Under the pieces are notes generated by a model. That model worked only from the letters and a program-made list of their open reading frames with translations, was not told where the DNA came from and did no database searches. 64,000 bases of DNA from Flabesymbios commensalis (Eukaryota; Annelida; Polychaeta; Terebellida; Flabelligeridae): the NCBI GenBank assembly GCA_964017125.1, contig OZ024914.1, positions 27,323,073-27,387,072 on the forward strand, written 5' to 3'. Shown here piece by piece: positions 24,359 through 38,200 of the stretch (positions are counted from its first letter, which is position 1; each line of letters opens with the position of its first letter). The position numbers were made by a program, and so were the translations under genes.

Positions 24359-24980
24359 TTTATCCCCCGCCCGTAGGGGAAGGGGGATTTTAGGCGCACC
24401 AAGATTCTGTCCGGCGTCAGGTTTTTTTGTGGGGGAAAAAACTATGGGTAATTTTTTTTGAAATTTTAACATGACATTCCTAGCAACATGAGGATGTGCA
24501 ATGATTTTTTAAAGATGCTACCAAAATTCAAAATAACGGCCAGAAGTCAATTCCAAAATTTTTTTGTGGGCGCAAAAACTTTAAAACTTAACGTCAAAAA
24601 TAATTCAAATTTTACAATCACATTCCCCACAATATGGAGATGTGCAGGTGATTTTTTCAAGGTTTTGCTGAAATTCACGGATGAATTTCAATTTTTTTGA
24701 GGTCGCAAAAACTCAAAAGCTTTTGTCGTAAATTAAACAAATTTTACAATCACATTCACCACGATATGGAGATGTGCATGGAATTTTTTCAAGGTTATAA
24801 GGAAATTCAAAATGGCCGCCATGCATGAACTTCATAATTTTTTGTGGGCGCAAAAACTCAAAAATTGAAGTCAGGAATAATGTGCAGGTGATTTTACTGA
24901 TATTTAAAATGGCCACCACAAGCCGACTTTTTAAATATTCGTGACTGCAAAAAAATTCTAACCTAATTTATGGCGGGGGT
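24359..24980 (+). mobile_element. Module-array element H3, uninterrupted copy
   Basis: T run, then hairpin ATCCCCCGCCC gta GGGGAAGGGGGAT. It carries ~135-bp modules with catattccccacaatatggag-like, gatgtgcaggtgattttttc and aaaactcaaaa. The inverted motif GGCGGGGGTGAT is near the right end. It is the empty-site reference for the interrupted copy at 43147-48297. Confidence 0.75.
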
Positions 24981-26141
24981 GATATAGAACTTCCATCCTC
25001 TTACTTACTTACTATGTAGTAGTGGTCACAAGTCCTCTCGGTCTTCTAGGACCACATCACCATCTTGTTTAATTTTTTGTGAGAAAATGCAAAAAAATGA
25101 AAATAGACCATGTCCACTGCCCTTTGAGGAAGATTTAGAAGACATCATCAAGACCGTCTGTACAGAACAATGTGGGAATCTCAAAGAAATGAGATACCTG
25201 GGGAAGGATGCACTAGTTTGCCCAGGGTAAAACCTGGGCGAAGTTTTGTTTGCCTGCCCTGCACTTCCTCATGGGGCGCACCGAGGGTAAAAATGGAAGT
25301 TTCACAGCCATAAGGATGAGAATCCATCAAAAAAATTCTTCTTCCATGACCCTAAACGGAGGACAGAGGCTATGCCCAAATTTCTGATTCGTATGTGCAT
25401 ATGTGGTAGGCCTATATTTGCTACTGTTACTGTATTGCGGGGCACTCTTTGGATACCCTGATGTATCTAAAACTAGAACTCTCAACAGCGACAACACCTC
25501 AGTAGTTTTTTTTCAGCTGCTTCAAACAGTTTCAAGTGTCTGGGTGATGTTTTGTATCCTTTTAACCATTTTGCAACATTGAGGTGTCATCTTTTTGACG
25601 TTTTTATAATTTAGCTCAGATTTTGATCTAGCACAGCATTTTTCTTGCTCAGTGAAAACTGTGGAATGTGGTCAAATATTTATTTTAGCATGTCGGCAGT
25701 TACAAAAAAAGGCTCAGCATAATTTTATTGGACAATTAAAAACCTCCTGTTTTATTTGTAGGGGTTATTTTTATTCACATCTACACCAATTTTTGAATGC
25801 ATCACCCGCACACACACCACGGCGTGCAATACTCCATTTGAGGCGTGATCGCTGTTTTCACGAAGAAGAAGATAGTGAGCGATTGACAATGTCGGAAGGC
25901 CCGGCAGCCCTATTCGAGGCTAGCTATCCCAAACAAACAAACAAAACCCTCCACGCTAATGCAGAATACCGTTCGTATTTATAAGAAAACGAACTTGTAG
26001 CAAAATATCCCAAAAGTAATACTAAATTAAAATTTATCTTTATCCTCAAGAGTTATTTTATCTATTATAACGTAATACAAATTGAAGGAATATTGTGGAT
26101 TACAGTGTATATTAGCATATGCATAGCCTCATTAATTATTC
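24981..26141. other. Region upstream of the Pur gene
   Basis: No repeat is recognised beyond 24980. The promoter and any 5' UTR of the Pur gene should lie here or farther upstream. I see no TATA box that I would trust. An open frame at 25652-25984 is long by chance standards but has no family features. Confidence 0.35.
25087..25230 (+). CDS. Unrecognised 47-aa open frame upstream of the Pur gene
   Basis: An ATG-started frame reads MQKNENRPCPLPFEEDLEDI followed by IKTVCTEQCGNLKEMRYLG, with four cysteines and an acidic patch, and ends at TAA 25228. The stop overlaps a 7-bp perfect hairpin (GCCCAGG gtaaaa CCTGGGC). I recognise no family. It may be an exon fragment, a pseudogene piece or chance, because no clear splice sites or promoter are visible. 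Confidence 0.2.
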   Translation: MQKNENRPCPLPFEEDLEDIIKTVCTEQCGNLKEMRYLGKDALVCPG

Positions 26142-26191
26142 AGACTTGTCAGAAGGAGGCTTGGGGATTGCTTTCGAAGAAGGACAGAACC

Positions 26192-26243
26192 ATGTCTGAC
26201 CGGGAGAGTGGGGATGAATCGCAGCAAGCTCAAGGACGAGATG
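26192..26243 (+). CDS. PURA: Pur gene coding exon 1 (N-terminus)
   Basis: ATG at 26192 (context gaaccATGt) starts [17 protein letters not shown], similar to the MADRDSG start of vertebrate PURA. The exon ends in phase 1 before donor GTTAGC at 26244. The reading frame continues through the G|TT split codon into exon 2. An AG at about 26141-26142, just before acttgtcag, could be an acceptor for an upstream untranslated exon, because homology with the duplicate at 28293 begins right there. Confidence 0.88.
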
Positions 26244-29200
26244 GTTAGCTATTATATATGACATGATAAATAAATCTACTATTGTCCCTTGTCCAGATGC
26301 CCGATTAAAATATGTCTCTGTTGTCGCCTTCTGTGTCTACGTGACTCTTTTCCTTACCACTCTAAAATGGCATGTGACTATTTTGAGAGGTCACAAATCA
26401 GTTTGGAGACCGATGTATACGAGTGCAATACCCTTATTTATTGTCATATTTTACAGTTGTCACGTCACAGAACACGTTCTTTCAGGCCTCTAGTATGTTA
26501 TAACTTCACCAGAAGCTTTATTTCGAGTTGTCAACCGTAAAATCGCACCTTTTTGGCGAAGGAGGGGCCTTCGTGCTCGTAGCAACCAGAAACCAAAATG
26601 GCGCTATACGAAAGTCCATGTAGATTTACTTGGCCTGTGTTTTTTATTACAATATTTTGATACTTTACTGACATTTGTGTTTGTTTGTGACTCCTGTTTT
26701 TAGACATATTATGAATGTGAAATATAGACTAAATATTTCAAAATAATGATCAAATTGTTGATGCTTAAAACATTTTACCAATAACGTTACTGTTGTTATT
26801 GTGTTAAGTGTTGCCCACTGGCACTGGCACTGTCAGTCACACAGTTGTTGAGTGTTGGTTACTGAGTCAGTGAGTGCCCTGGGTCTGACCCTGGGCATCC
26901 TGGGAGTCGCCTCAGTAGGCCTAGGCTAACTACAATAGGAAAAGGCTGCTCAACCGGAATTGACTAACTTAGTCAAGTTAGAGTATCAGTATCATTACTT
27001 TTAGATCATTCAGTGTTAGCGATAAAAATTAAAACATGAATACAGAACTCAGTCTCAGGTCTTCTTCCAGTTCTTGTGGTGAACAGCGGCCACTCCTCAC
27101 TCGTACTATTATATGCCATGGTGTGTGGGTGTCATGCGCTGCGCAAGGCGGAAAGTCATTGCTAACGTTAACTGAATGAATGTCCTTTCACTATAGTCAA
27201 TAGGCTATCACTGCATCAGTATCATTTTAGGCGTAGCCATGGCATGGGCATGGCAATGTTATGGTCAACTTCGTTCTGTCCCAATTTTGCTGAAACAGAA
27301 AATTGTTTTTTGAAACTGAAGTGAAAGTTTCAGCCACATATTAGGCCCACTCAAAAATGTAGTCTGGACTCTGTAGCCTATCCCTAAACATCGGAATACT
27401 ATGGCTGCAGATTCACCTGATTGAATACACCGAAAACACACTTTATGGAAGCCTGTCATTTAGTAAACGAGAATGTTATTCCGCTGTATTCCTGTGTAGT
27501 TCGGTAAGGTGTATTCCGGTAATTACTGTGACCCATCTGGATTATTTGCAGAGACTGTATTACATCATTCATCACATATCAGCAATGACTTTGGGATAGC
27601 TACTCTAGAGGTGACAACTTCTTCTAGACTGTCCCCTGTATTATTCAATGTACAGATGTACTGGTTTTATACACAGGCCCTAATGTCCAAAGAGTCTGAC
27701 AGGTGGATGTATGTATTGATAGTATAGACAAGGCTGGAACTGGCTCTTGAATTCTGGTTCAAATCAGGGCAAATTACACATTTTAATTGAGTTAAAATTC
27801 ACAAACGAAGTGCTCACAGAGACTCTACACTCCTAAAAAAATAAGATTTTAAAACGTCATGGATGCTCGCATTATCTTACACAAGTAACCATGTGTAACA
27901 GTGTTAAAACTGCCCAGCCCGGGGATCGAACCACCGACCCTGACATCGAGATGCCTGAGCGCTGCGAATCTAGCCAATGAGTCAACTCGTTGGCCAGGGT
28001 AGTAATCACTCCAGTCCACCTAACACACACCCGGCTACATCCTCCCCTCTCGAATATCTGCTGATATATTAGCATCAAATTCATTGCCCAAAATCATGTC
28101 ATTGTAAATAATGTCATAAATGCACCTTTAGATAAAAGCACTAACACATAACAAAATATCAGAGAAATAATAATAAATTTAATTATTTTGTAATTAAAGT
28201 ATTTTATAAATATATATTATAATGTAATCCGCAACTCGAGTTATATTGTGAATATAGTTTAATACATATTAGTAAATGCATTGCCTATTCAGACTTGTCG
28301 GAAGGAGGCTTGGGATTGCTTTCGGAGAAGGACAGAAACATTTCTGACCGGGAGAGTGGGGATGAATCACAGCAAGCTGAAGAACGAGATGGTTAGCTAT
28401 TATATGACAATGATAAAACAATCTACTTATTGTCCCATTGATCAGATGCCTGATCAAATATTATGTATTCTATATATCTCATAATCTTTTTTTTGTGGCG
28501 CTCGTGAAGATGCCATACGTGACTTTTTTATAGATATATCTCAAATATGGTCTTATTATGCCATATGTTGATACAGTACAAAATAAGTTATTCTCCTGAC
28601 AGGGGTAGAAACTACGCTCACTATTGGCCAGCTGGAATATGTAGTGGCTGGTTTAGGTGCAGGACAAGTCGGCACTGCTGCAAGTGATTATATAGTCTGA
28701 CCAATATTACCCATATCTTACATGTATGTCAAATGATGTCTTATAAATAAATTAAAAATATGAGTCCTGCTCCTCCCTGCTTTGGTCAAAACTTTAACAT
28801 TTTCTAAGCAGGCATGGGGCCTGTTATTTTTATTTTATACTTTGTTCTGTGCCGTATGCTTAGTGAAATATGTTTACTGCAGTCTGCCATTGTTGGCCAG
28901 GCCAATGCGAGTCTAACCCAGTCTGGAATTTTTGTCAACCTTCGCTGTTTGTTTGGGCCTACATGATTTATGCTAATTTGCGATGCATGTGTACCGCCAG
29001 TGAGGAGCCACCGACCAATAGTGAATCAGTGTACTGTGTAATGTTGGCCTGCCTTCCGAGATGACAGCGCAACACTTGCAATCCAATGTTCAGTGTCATT
29101 GGGATTAGCGTGCCATGTTCATTGTGAATAGCGGCCAATGGCCTAGCATTATGCATAATTATCTGGTAACAGCGAAAATGATGATTAGCAATTTATTTTA

Positions 29201-32200
29201 ACGCCTGATTTCCACTTTGTCATCACTATTTATGTATAAATATTTCACTAATAAATTTCAAATTTGATTAGTGAATGGCCAAATTTGCCGAGCTTTTACT
29301 AAACAAAAGATTCTCTGCCTGCTTATACATTATATATTCACTTGCACCTGCTACTTTCAATTTTAAATACCCTGTGGAGTGTGATCTATGTACATTTTAA
29401 ACCGAACCTCAACTGAGCCATAGTTGAATGCATAGCGAGTACATTATATGTATATACATGTATAAACATGCAGGGGCGCATGCGCTTGTAAAATAAATAG
29501 TTTGGTTGCGTATTACCCTTGACATCAAGGACTTGGCCAGAGACCCGTCTTTTGGACGGCCTTTTTTCAGCCTAGACGTAGAAAAATATTGTCAGATTCC
29601 ACCAAATTGCATTGTGGGAGGACCCCAGACCCCGTCTCCCGGCCCAACAAAAGGTAAATTTGGACCCCCTTTTATCATTTCCTGGCTAAGTCCTTGCTTG
29701 ACATAACTAAACAACCACAATTTTACTACCACACCCCTGTAAATTTAGAAGCGCATCGCTACTAAATATATTTTTTTGTGGTGCAACGAATTTAGAGCCG
29801 AGTAAATTGAGCCCTGTTCTGTATCATGCTCCCCAGGAATTGAAATGATATATATAAGCTTACTTGAAGTGAACAAATTGGAAAGAGTCTGCTGTTCCTG
29901 GAACTCATAAAGTCGACAATTAACTAATCAGATGCTTTTTATCCCCCGCCCACGAAGTAGGGGCGGAGGATATTGTCATCACCATGTCTGGCCGTTCGTC
30001 TCTGCATCCGTGTTTCGTTTTTGGACGATATCTCTGAAACTGTTAGCCGGACTGCTTTCATACTGCATACGCACATCCCTTTTGGGGGTTATGACCTTTT
30101 ACCTAATTTTTTACCTTAAATGACTTTGAGGCGATTATTGACCTTAATCGATTGCGCATGATAAGTTCAGTTTCCGGATGATATCTCACAAAGCGTTTGC
30201 TGGTTTGTTTTCATACTGCACACACACATCCCTCAGGGGGTGTAGATGTGCCTTTTGGGGGTTATGACCTTTGACCTTATTTTCTACCTTCGATTTTGAG
30301 GCCATTATTAATGACAGACGATACCGTTATAGCTTGGAAAGCGTTTGATGGATTGTTTTGGCGAATGCCTATTGTCGTCACCCAGGGTTCTGCCCACGAT
30401 GGGCGGCACTGTACTATAAAAATGGCGTTTTTGATGCCAAGACCGCCCACCACTGTCCAATGTCTGGACAGGACCATGGTCAACAGGCGCTTCTGTCCGT
30501 CCAACTGTCCGCCACTTTTAGCGTTATAACTTGTTTCGCATAACTTGAATGCACATTAAACTTCACATACAGGTTAATCATGACTAAAGCTTGACTAAGT
30601 TCACATTTGACCTTTCTGTGACCCCTATGACCTTGACTTTTTTCTGAAGGACAATTTTTCTCGTTAACGCTATTCACTCAACACTTTTTTATGTATCGCT
30701 CCAAAATGTGTACCATTCATCCAGTCACTAATAGCTTGGATGAGTTCAAAATTGGGCAAGATTCGGACAGAAACTAGGTCATGGCGGCCAAAATGGCTAA
30801 TTATTGGTCATTATTTTTTTAATGTGCGAAATATCTGGAAAACTGGACCAGATAGCTAGACCATTACCATTAAACAAAATGTGCAGTTTCAGGTAGGGAT
30901 ATACCATAAAAAAATAAACTGATCAAATTCAAAATGGCAGACAGACAATTTCAATAATTTCGGCAGGCTATTGTTGGGTGTGCTCTTGTTCCAAATGATT
31001 TTCACTTTTAAACGATGATTAGAGGCCGAGGCCTATTTACGTCGCCGACGAGCCTAGCCCTTGTTTTTATATTGCCACACACATCCCTTAGGGGTGTAGA
31101 TGTGTTTTTTTTTTTTGGGGGGGGGGGGTTGTGACCTTTCACCTATTTTTTACCCTTGGACTTTGAGGCCATTATTGACTAAAATTAATGTCAGAGGATA
31201 TCGTTAGCTTCAGCGCTCTTATTAATAAAGTTAAGTGTGTATACTGTTACTGTGTATACATATACCAATTTAACCATCTCTCTGTAGATTTATTTGCTTT
31301 GGCCCTTATTATGACACATGATCATGTTTTTTAGAATTTAGGCGCTATAGATGGAAGTTTTATTGACAGGGTACCTTAATCAATAACCTAAAAACCCTTA
31401 ACTGTAAGGACACCTTACTTTTAAAAAATACCTTACTTTTAAAAAATTAGGCTATGTCAGGAAAGAGTCACTAATTTTGCGTTAAAATGAGAATTCCCCT
31501 GAATTGACTTTAATTTAACCAAAAAGTCTTGGGTGGTGGACCCTTGGCGCCCCCTGTTTTTTCAGATCATGGATCCCACACTGATTTGTGCCAACTTGAC
31601 GCCCAATTTTTTTTTGGGTCATGATTTTTCTATTTTTGTCATGAAGTCCGTAAAAAACCTGGGATGTTGTGACAACCTGAACCCTGTATTGTCAATTGAT
31701 TGTTTGATTGATTTACAGATAGGCCTAAAGATACTTTTTTGTACCCTATTCGGCAGTAACCAGACGACCACCCTTAAAACATCTTAAAGCACTGACTGTG
31801 GAGATTCTATTACATGTACAAACAAATTACTGTCATTAAAAAAGATAGTGATTTTAAAGAGACCCCTTGGGATGAGACATTTTCAATGTTATCAATTTTG
31901 AAAATTTAATTTATGTGAAGCTATATAGCCTACTGATCTTAACTGAAAATACGAAAAAGTCAAAAAACAATTTTAAAGCACCGAAAAAGAGTGAAATAGT
32001 TGTATTTCCAGGTCGTATATTGCCATGTAAACAAAACAAGTCACCAATATTCAGCACTTTACATCACATATTCCCACGTATCAGACGGTAAGATCAGAGC
32101 AGTTGCTGCTAATTGGTGTCTTATAGTCAGGACACAGGAAGACACACCTGCAGCACTGATTGTCTACCCAACGTTGGGCCGATGCCATCAGCATGTGGCC

Positions 32201-35200
32201 CAATGCTGTGAAAACATTTAATCGTCCTTCAGGTATACAAATAGTTTGTTTGGGCTACTTCTGGTTTCATAGAAATGTTGATTAAAAATATTTGTAAAAA
32301 TATGAAAATTCTGAAAAAAATAAAAACATGATCCGTGGGATACACTACTTCAGTACGAAATTAAAAACGAAAATTGATGTCATCCGAAGGAGCTGCTTTA
32401 ATAAAAAAAAAATTAAATCTCCATCGAAAGTGGTATGATAATGTAGACAGTAGTGTCTACTTACTCCAAACGTAATTAATTTGATGCCCTATAAAAATGG
32501 TTAATTTGTAATGTTCTAATGAGGAAAAAATGCACAAAATCCCCACCTACCAACCTTTTTTATCCCCGCCCAACCGGTGTTATGGTCTCTAAAACTCATC
32601 ATTTTCCTTACTGAACTTTAGCTGAGAGATGACAAGAAACTCTCAGATATTACCCTGCATGAGGGCAGGCCAATTTCGTTGTTTATCGGACCTTCACTTT
32701 ATTACTAGGTTTGGCGGACATAATTTTTAAGGCTGGGGTTATGGTGTCGCCTCAGATGTGACTGTCCGTCTGTCAGTCTGCATTTCCGTTTTTTAAAACT
32801 GCTCCAGGACATTTCACACTATAGACGTTTCGCTCCCCCAAGACGTTTTGCACCCATTTTCAAGACGTTACGCCACCGTGACGACTTGTCCCAGTTTAAG
32901 ACGTCTCGCCCCCCTGTGAGACGTTTTGCACCCAAGGAAGATGTTTTACCCCCAATGTGAGACGTTTCGCCCCCTATGTGAGACGTTTTGCCCCCTATTG
33001 AGACGTTTCGCCCTCTATTGAGATGTTTCGCCCCCTAGGGAAGACGTTTTGCCCCCTGGGAAAGACGTTTCGCCCCCTCTCTAAATTAATACATTTCGAA
33101 CCCTTATGTGAGACATTTCGCCCCCATTCTTATAGCGGACAAGAAAATATAGGCCTACCACAAAACATATTATTTGGACCATCGACATCATCACAATTAA
33201 TTGCAGACTACTATTATTTTTACTAATAAATTGTAGTATTTCTATCTATGAAACTTGCGTTTATATTTAGGCCTACCGTATTCTGTTTTGTGAAATTGAT
33301 ATTGTATAACATGCAGAGTCATACAATTATATACGTTCATAGAGTACAGTAAAAATTGTATACTTGCATTGGGCTACATGTACCAGGAGAACGAATCTAA
33401 TGGGTCGGGGGGGGGGTTGTTATTAGGCTGGTCCTGCTCAATAGCAATCAACACGGCGTGATCCACATCAGGCGTGACGACGCTATACTGTTGTGCTGTA
33501 TTATGAATAATTTTTTTTCCTTTATCCAAGTAGGCCTAGATATTTTTGTTTGTTTAAAACCGAGACGTTAACCAATGTGGGCCTGTAATCTTCACGAATA
33601 TTATACAGATTTTAAGAGTACGGTGCAGAACGTCTTTCGTAAATATGAAGAAAGGGCGAAATGTCTTTCAGAATAATGCATGCGACAGCAATCAAATGCT
33701 GTGCTATAATTAGGGTGCGAAACGTCTTTCTTAAAAATGAATATCATGCTGATTTATGACTAGCTGGTGAAACGTCTTTCCTAATTATGAAAAGGGTGCG
33801 AAACGTCTTTCCAAATTATAACTATAGGGGGTGAAACGTCTTTCTGATTAGGGGGCAAAACGTCTTTCCAAAATATGAAGAGGGGGCGAAATGTCTTTCT
33901 CAATAATGAAATGGGTGCGAAACGTCTTTCCTAAATATGACTTGGGGGGGCAAAACTTCTTTCTGAAATACGGTTTAGGTGCGAAACATCTTTCTGAGAT
34001 ATGGTTTGGGTGCGAAACGTCTTTCTGAAATATGGTTTGGGTGCGAAACGTCTTTCTATAATATGGTTTGGCTGTGAAACGTCTTCCTGAACTATGAAGA
34101 CGGGGGCGGAACATCTCTCCTATTTATGGGGTGGGGGCGAAATGTCTTTCCTAAGTATGAGTTGGGGGCGAAACTTCTCACTAAAAAATGGTGCGAACTG
34201 ACTATGGGGTGAAAAGTCTGTGTACCTTTGGAACAGATCTCTGAAACCCATGGGGAACTTTTCTTCATATTGCACACACAGTATGTAACTTGGCAGGTTA
34301 TGACTTTGACCTACATATTGCTCAAATCTGGTGAACGGTGCCAGATAGCTAGACCACTAATATAAAACAAAATGTGCTGTCTCGGGTAAGGATTGGTTTC
34401 CTAGAGGCCTTTTTAGGGGGGGGGGGCAGTCACCCCCCTAAAACTGGTCACTCTGCCCCCCCCCCCCAAAAAAAATGATTCGCGCGCACAACAGGTCCTC
34501 CCCCCCCTCCAATCACTCCCAATTCCCCTCCAAAATACAAAATCTTCCTGAATAATTTCAAGTGATCAAATTCAAAATGGATGACTATCGGCCATAATTA
34601 ACTTAGGCCACACAAATTTATTTAATTGTTTTACCGATTTTTTTCAGCATTAGGACCGTCGGGTGGCGGAAAAAAAAATCTGATTTGTCTGATAAAATGC
34701 GGTGTTTTAAATTTTTTTTAGATTGGTTGACAATACAGAAAGCGACGAGTTTTCCGGGTGTGGGCCAACTCCGAACACTGACATACTGTATTATCCCTAA
34801 TAAATGCACCCCCCCTCCCCCTAATAAACGCCCCCCAGCCATTTTTCAGGTAGGATACCCTACAAACTGGCTTGAAAAAATTAATAAAATATACTCTCCT
34901 GTCCCTGATATCGACAAACCATTTCGTTTGCTGAAACGGCGGCCGATTTTGCATACAGGCTCGTTCATTGCGGTTAGGTTCGTTTAAATGATAATTAGTC
35001 TTAAGTCAAGAAAAAAAACATGTTTCTCCAGGCCTTCAGATTTGAAAATTGGTGGCGGGTGAAATAAAGCTCACCTCAAAGTGGTGAGGCGAGTGATCAC
35101 TCACCATAGTTGATGAAAATTGAATAAAACCTATAAATTTGCAATTATTAAAAAATCTGACAAGATTAAGGTGAGCTGTATTTCGCTCACCTGACTTCAC

Positions 35201-38200
35201 ACTTGCGTGAGTTATGGTGTGCGTGAGCAATCACTCACGCCAAATCTGAAGGCCTGTTTCTCTATTTGACTACTTCCCTGGACAAACTGAGAGAGGTAAG
35301 ATGTAAATGAATAGCACAATACACGCCACCGCCCGCAGCCAGCTGGATAACTGGACAACAAGACGCTGTGCGTCAGATCTGGATGTTGCACACGCCACCA
35401 CTAGACGCCAAACTGATGTCGGTCTAATGTAGGTGACCATTGACGACGGTGGCCCAGCATTAGTACAGCACTGCCCCAACATCTAGCGCTGACCACATTC
35501 ACTTGCATAGAGTGCCTACACGTGAAGATAGCGTCTGTGTGCGTTTGTTGTCTTCAACTTCAATGCGAAGATACCGGCAGTTGACACTGCCTGTTTGCCT
35601 TTGAATATTTCAATGATAATACGTCCATAATATTTGTTTTTTAATTCTTATTTGGCAATGTATTATTAATCAATCCAGATGTTTCGCGTCGAGTTAGAGT
35701 GTAATGTTTGTGACACATTAACAGAGACATAACGTGCACAGTGTCAGCCTTGATCTATCACAGCTATTTTTCACACCTGATGTCGGCACCCGGCTGCACG
35801 TTGAGTTGTGTCAGACTGACCTCAGCGTGTCAGTTTTGCTAGTACAACGAAAGTAATGACTGTTTATCGCATTGGCACGGTAAAAAAAAAGTTTTCAATT
35901 TTTTTGAACTTTGAAATGAATAAATCCACAACGGCGGGGAAAATAAAAATAAAATCATAGAAATTTCAAAAAAAAATTGCCATTTTCGTAAATTTTCGGC
36001 AGCGAATCGGTAAAACAAGTAAATAAATTTGTGTGGCCTTAATTGATAGATTCATCACAACATTTATCATACAATATCATTAGAATTTTCTATTCAAAAT
36101 ATATTTAATGTGCTAACTTACAGTATGCTCAATTAAAGGGACCCCTTGGGATGAGACATTTACAATGTTGTCAAATTTGAAAATTTCATTTATATAAAGC
36201 TATATAGCCTACTGATCTTAACTGAAAATACGAAAAAGTCAAAAAACAATTTTAAAGCACCGAAAAAGAGTGAAATAGTTGTATTTCCAGGTCTTATATT
36301 GCCATGTAAACAAAACAAGGCAGCAATATTCAGCACATTACATCACATATTCCCACGTATCAGACAGTAAAATAAGAGCATTCACCGCTAATTGTTGTCC
36401 TCTAGTCAAGACACGGGAGGACACACCTGCAGCACTGATGGTCTACCCAACGCTGGGCAGATGCCATCAGCATGGGTCCCAATGCTGTGAAAACATTCAA
36501 TCGTCCTTCAGGTATACAAATAGTTTGCTTGGGTTACCTCTGGTTTCATAGAAATGTTGATTAAAAATATTTGTAAAAATATGAAAATTCTGAAAAAAAA
36601 AACATGATCCGTGGGATACACTACTTCAGTACGGAATCAAAAACGAAAATTGATGTCATCCCAAGGGGCTGCTTTAAGTAAGTTAATACTCAATTGACTG
36701 TAAAAGATTACCTGTATAGTGCTCACTAATATAATTTGGCTCAATTCCTTCCAGTCGTGGCTCGAAACGCAGCCGTCACGTGTATGATGTTTGCTTTGGA
36801 TTGATAGTGTGCATGATACAGTGCTCCAAACTGTTAAAAGGGATGGTGTGTGCAGTGCTTGTTATCATATGGTAGTATGTATAAAGAACTCTTTGAAGTC
36901 ATTATATAATCTGAATAGGGCATAGTCCCGATTTCAAGGATGGTAGATTTCTGCCTACAAACAAGATTTCCAGCTTATGCCACAGCACCTTAACCTGAAA
37001 AATCAGTATTTTTTATCAAAAACCGGAAGTGTCTGGACTAACACCTTTTTACAAAAATTTAGGCAAAGTCCGGAAATTTAAGTCCGTAGTTGTCCTAAAT
37101 AACATCGGGGCAAGCTCCCAAACCCGCAACACCCTGTTTCTTCAGATCCTAGATCCGCCATATTTTACCACTGACACCCCTGAGAAGGCGATGTACATGC
37201 ATAAAGCTATATTCACTCGCTCCCGAAGCCTTAAATTTTCTGCAATTCATATGTGTTGACTACATATTTTTTCACACAACATGTTATCAGGTAGGAGAGC
37301 GACCCCTTTTCAGACGGCGAAAGTAATAATACTAGCGCCCTTACTTATAACATCGGTTATTTCGTCGAGGGATAGTATTATTAAGGGCGCCCTAATGGTA
37401 AAAAGTATGGTGACGTTGATGTGAACACAAATTTATTTATGTATCATTTATTGAAATATTTAATACGGTGAACTAAATCTAAGCTTCTGAAAGGATGCCT
37501 AAAATAATTATCAGTGATTATATGGACTCCTGCCTACACCAGCATCTTCAGATTGTAGTTCAATACTTTTGATGCGTACCGTAACACAACATTACAGTTT
37601 ACACACCTTAGTGTAAAAAGGGCTGTCAAGGACTAACCCTACAAAATTTTTTTTTTAATTTGCATACAGATATTTGTAATTATAACTGTCTGCACTCTAA
37701 TAAAATAAAAATGCCACATAGAATTTAAATTCGCCGAATGGAAAATATTCAGCTGTATATGTATGCTTCCACGTAGTGTTGATGGTATGAACCAGCAATC
37801 TGTACACTTTTCCACAAACTCAATTGAACACGAGGGGGGTGAGTAGAGTAAAATTACATTTTTCCAAATATATGGAACTTTAAGCTATCATGTGTTTTAG
37901 AAAGTATGCAATATCAAGTGAAATGATCATAATAGTTCACTTTATTCAACACCAAATTACCTGCTTATAGCTATAGTAACAAAAAAGAAAGAATAAAACT
38001 GGTGAAAATTGGCAAAAATGTCTTGGTGTTTTCCACCCACAGAAATGAGGGCGCCCTCAATGATACTATCGCTAGACTACATTGCCGATGTTATAAGTAA
38101 GAGCGCTAGTATTAATACTATCGCTATCTAAAAAGGGGGTGCTCTCCTACCTGGTTATTATATTGGTTGATCAAGTATGACATAGCTGTCATATACCTTC

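Noticed and set aside
26578-26650. ATGGCGCTATACG in a good start context as an alternative first exon
   Set aside because: The frame closes after 20 codons and does not join exon 2 in a way I can support; ATGGC words are common in the repeats here.
32000-32221. Frame conserved between family B copies (73, 90 and 106 aa)
   Set aside because: Ends and starts differ between copies and it lies inside a non-coding TTAA-flanked element; similarity is at DNA level.
32820-34213. Regularly spaced short repeats that might suggest a CRISPR array
   Set aside because: Units vary in sequence and spacing, the two halves are inverted, spacers are not unique, and the setting is eukaryotic. It is a minisatellite foldback.
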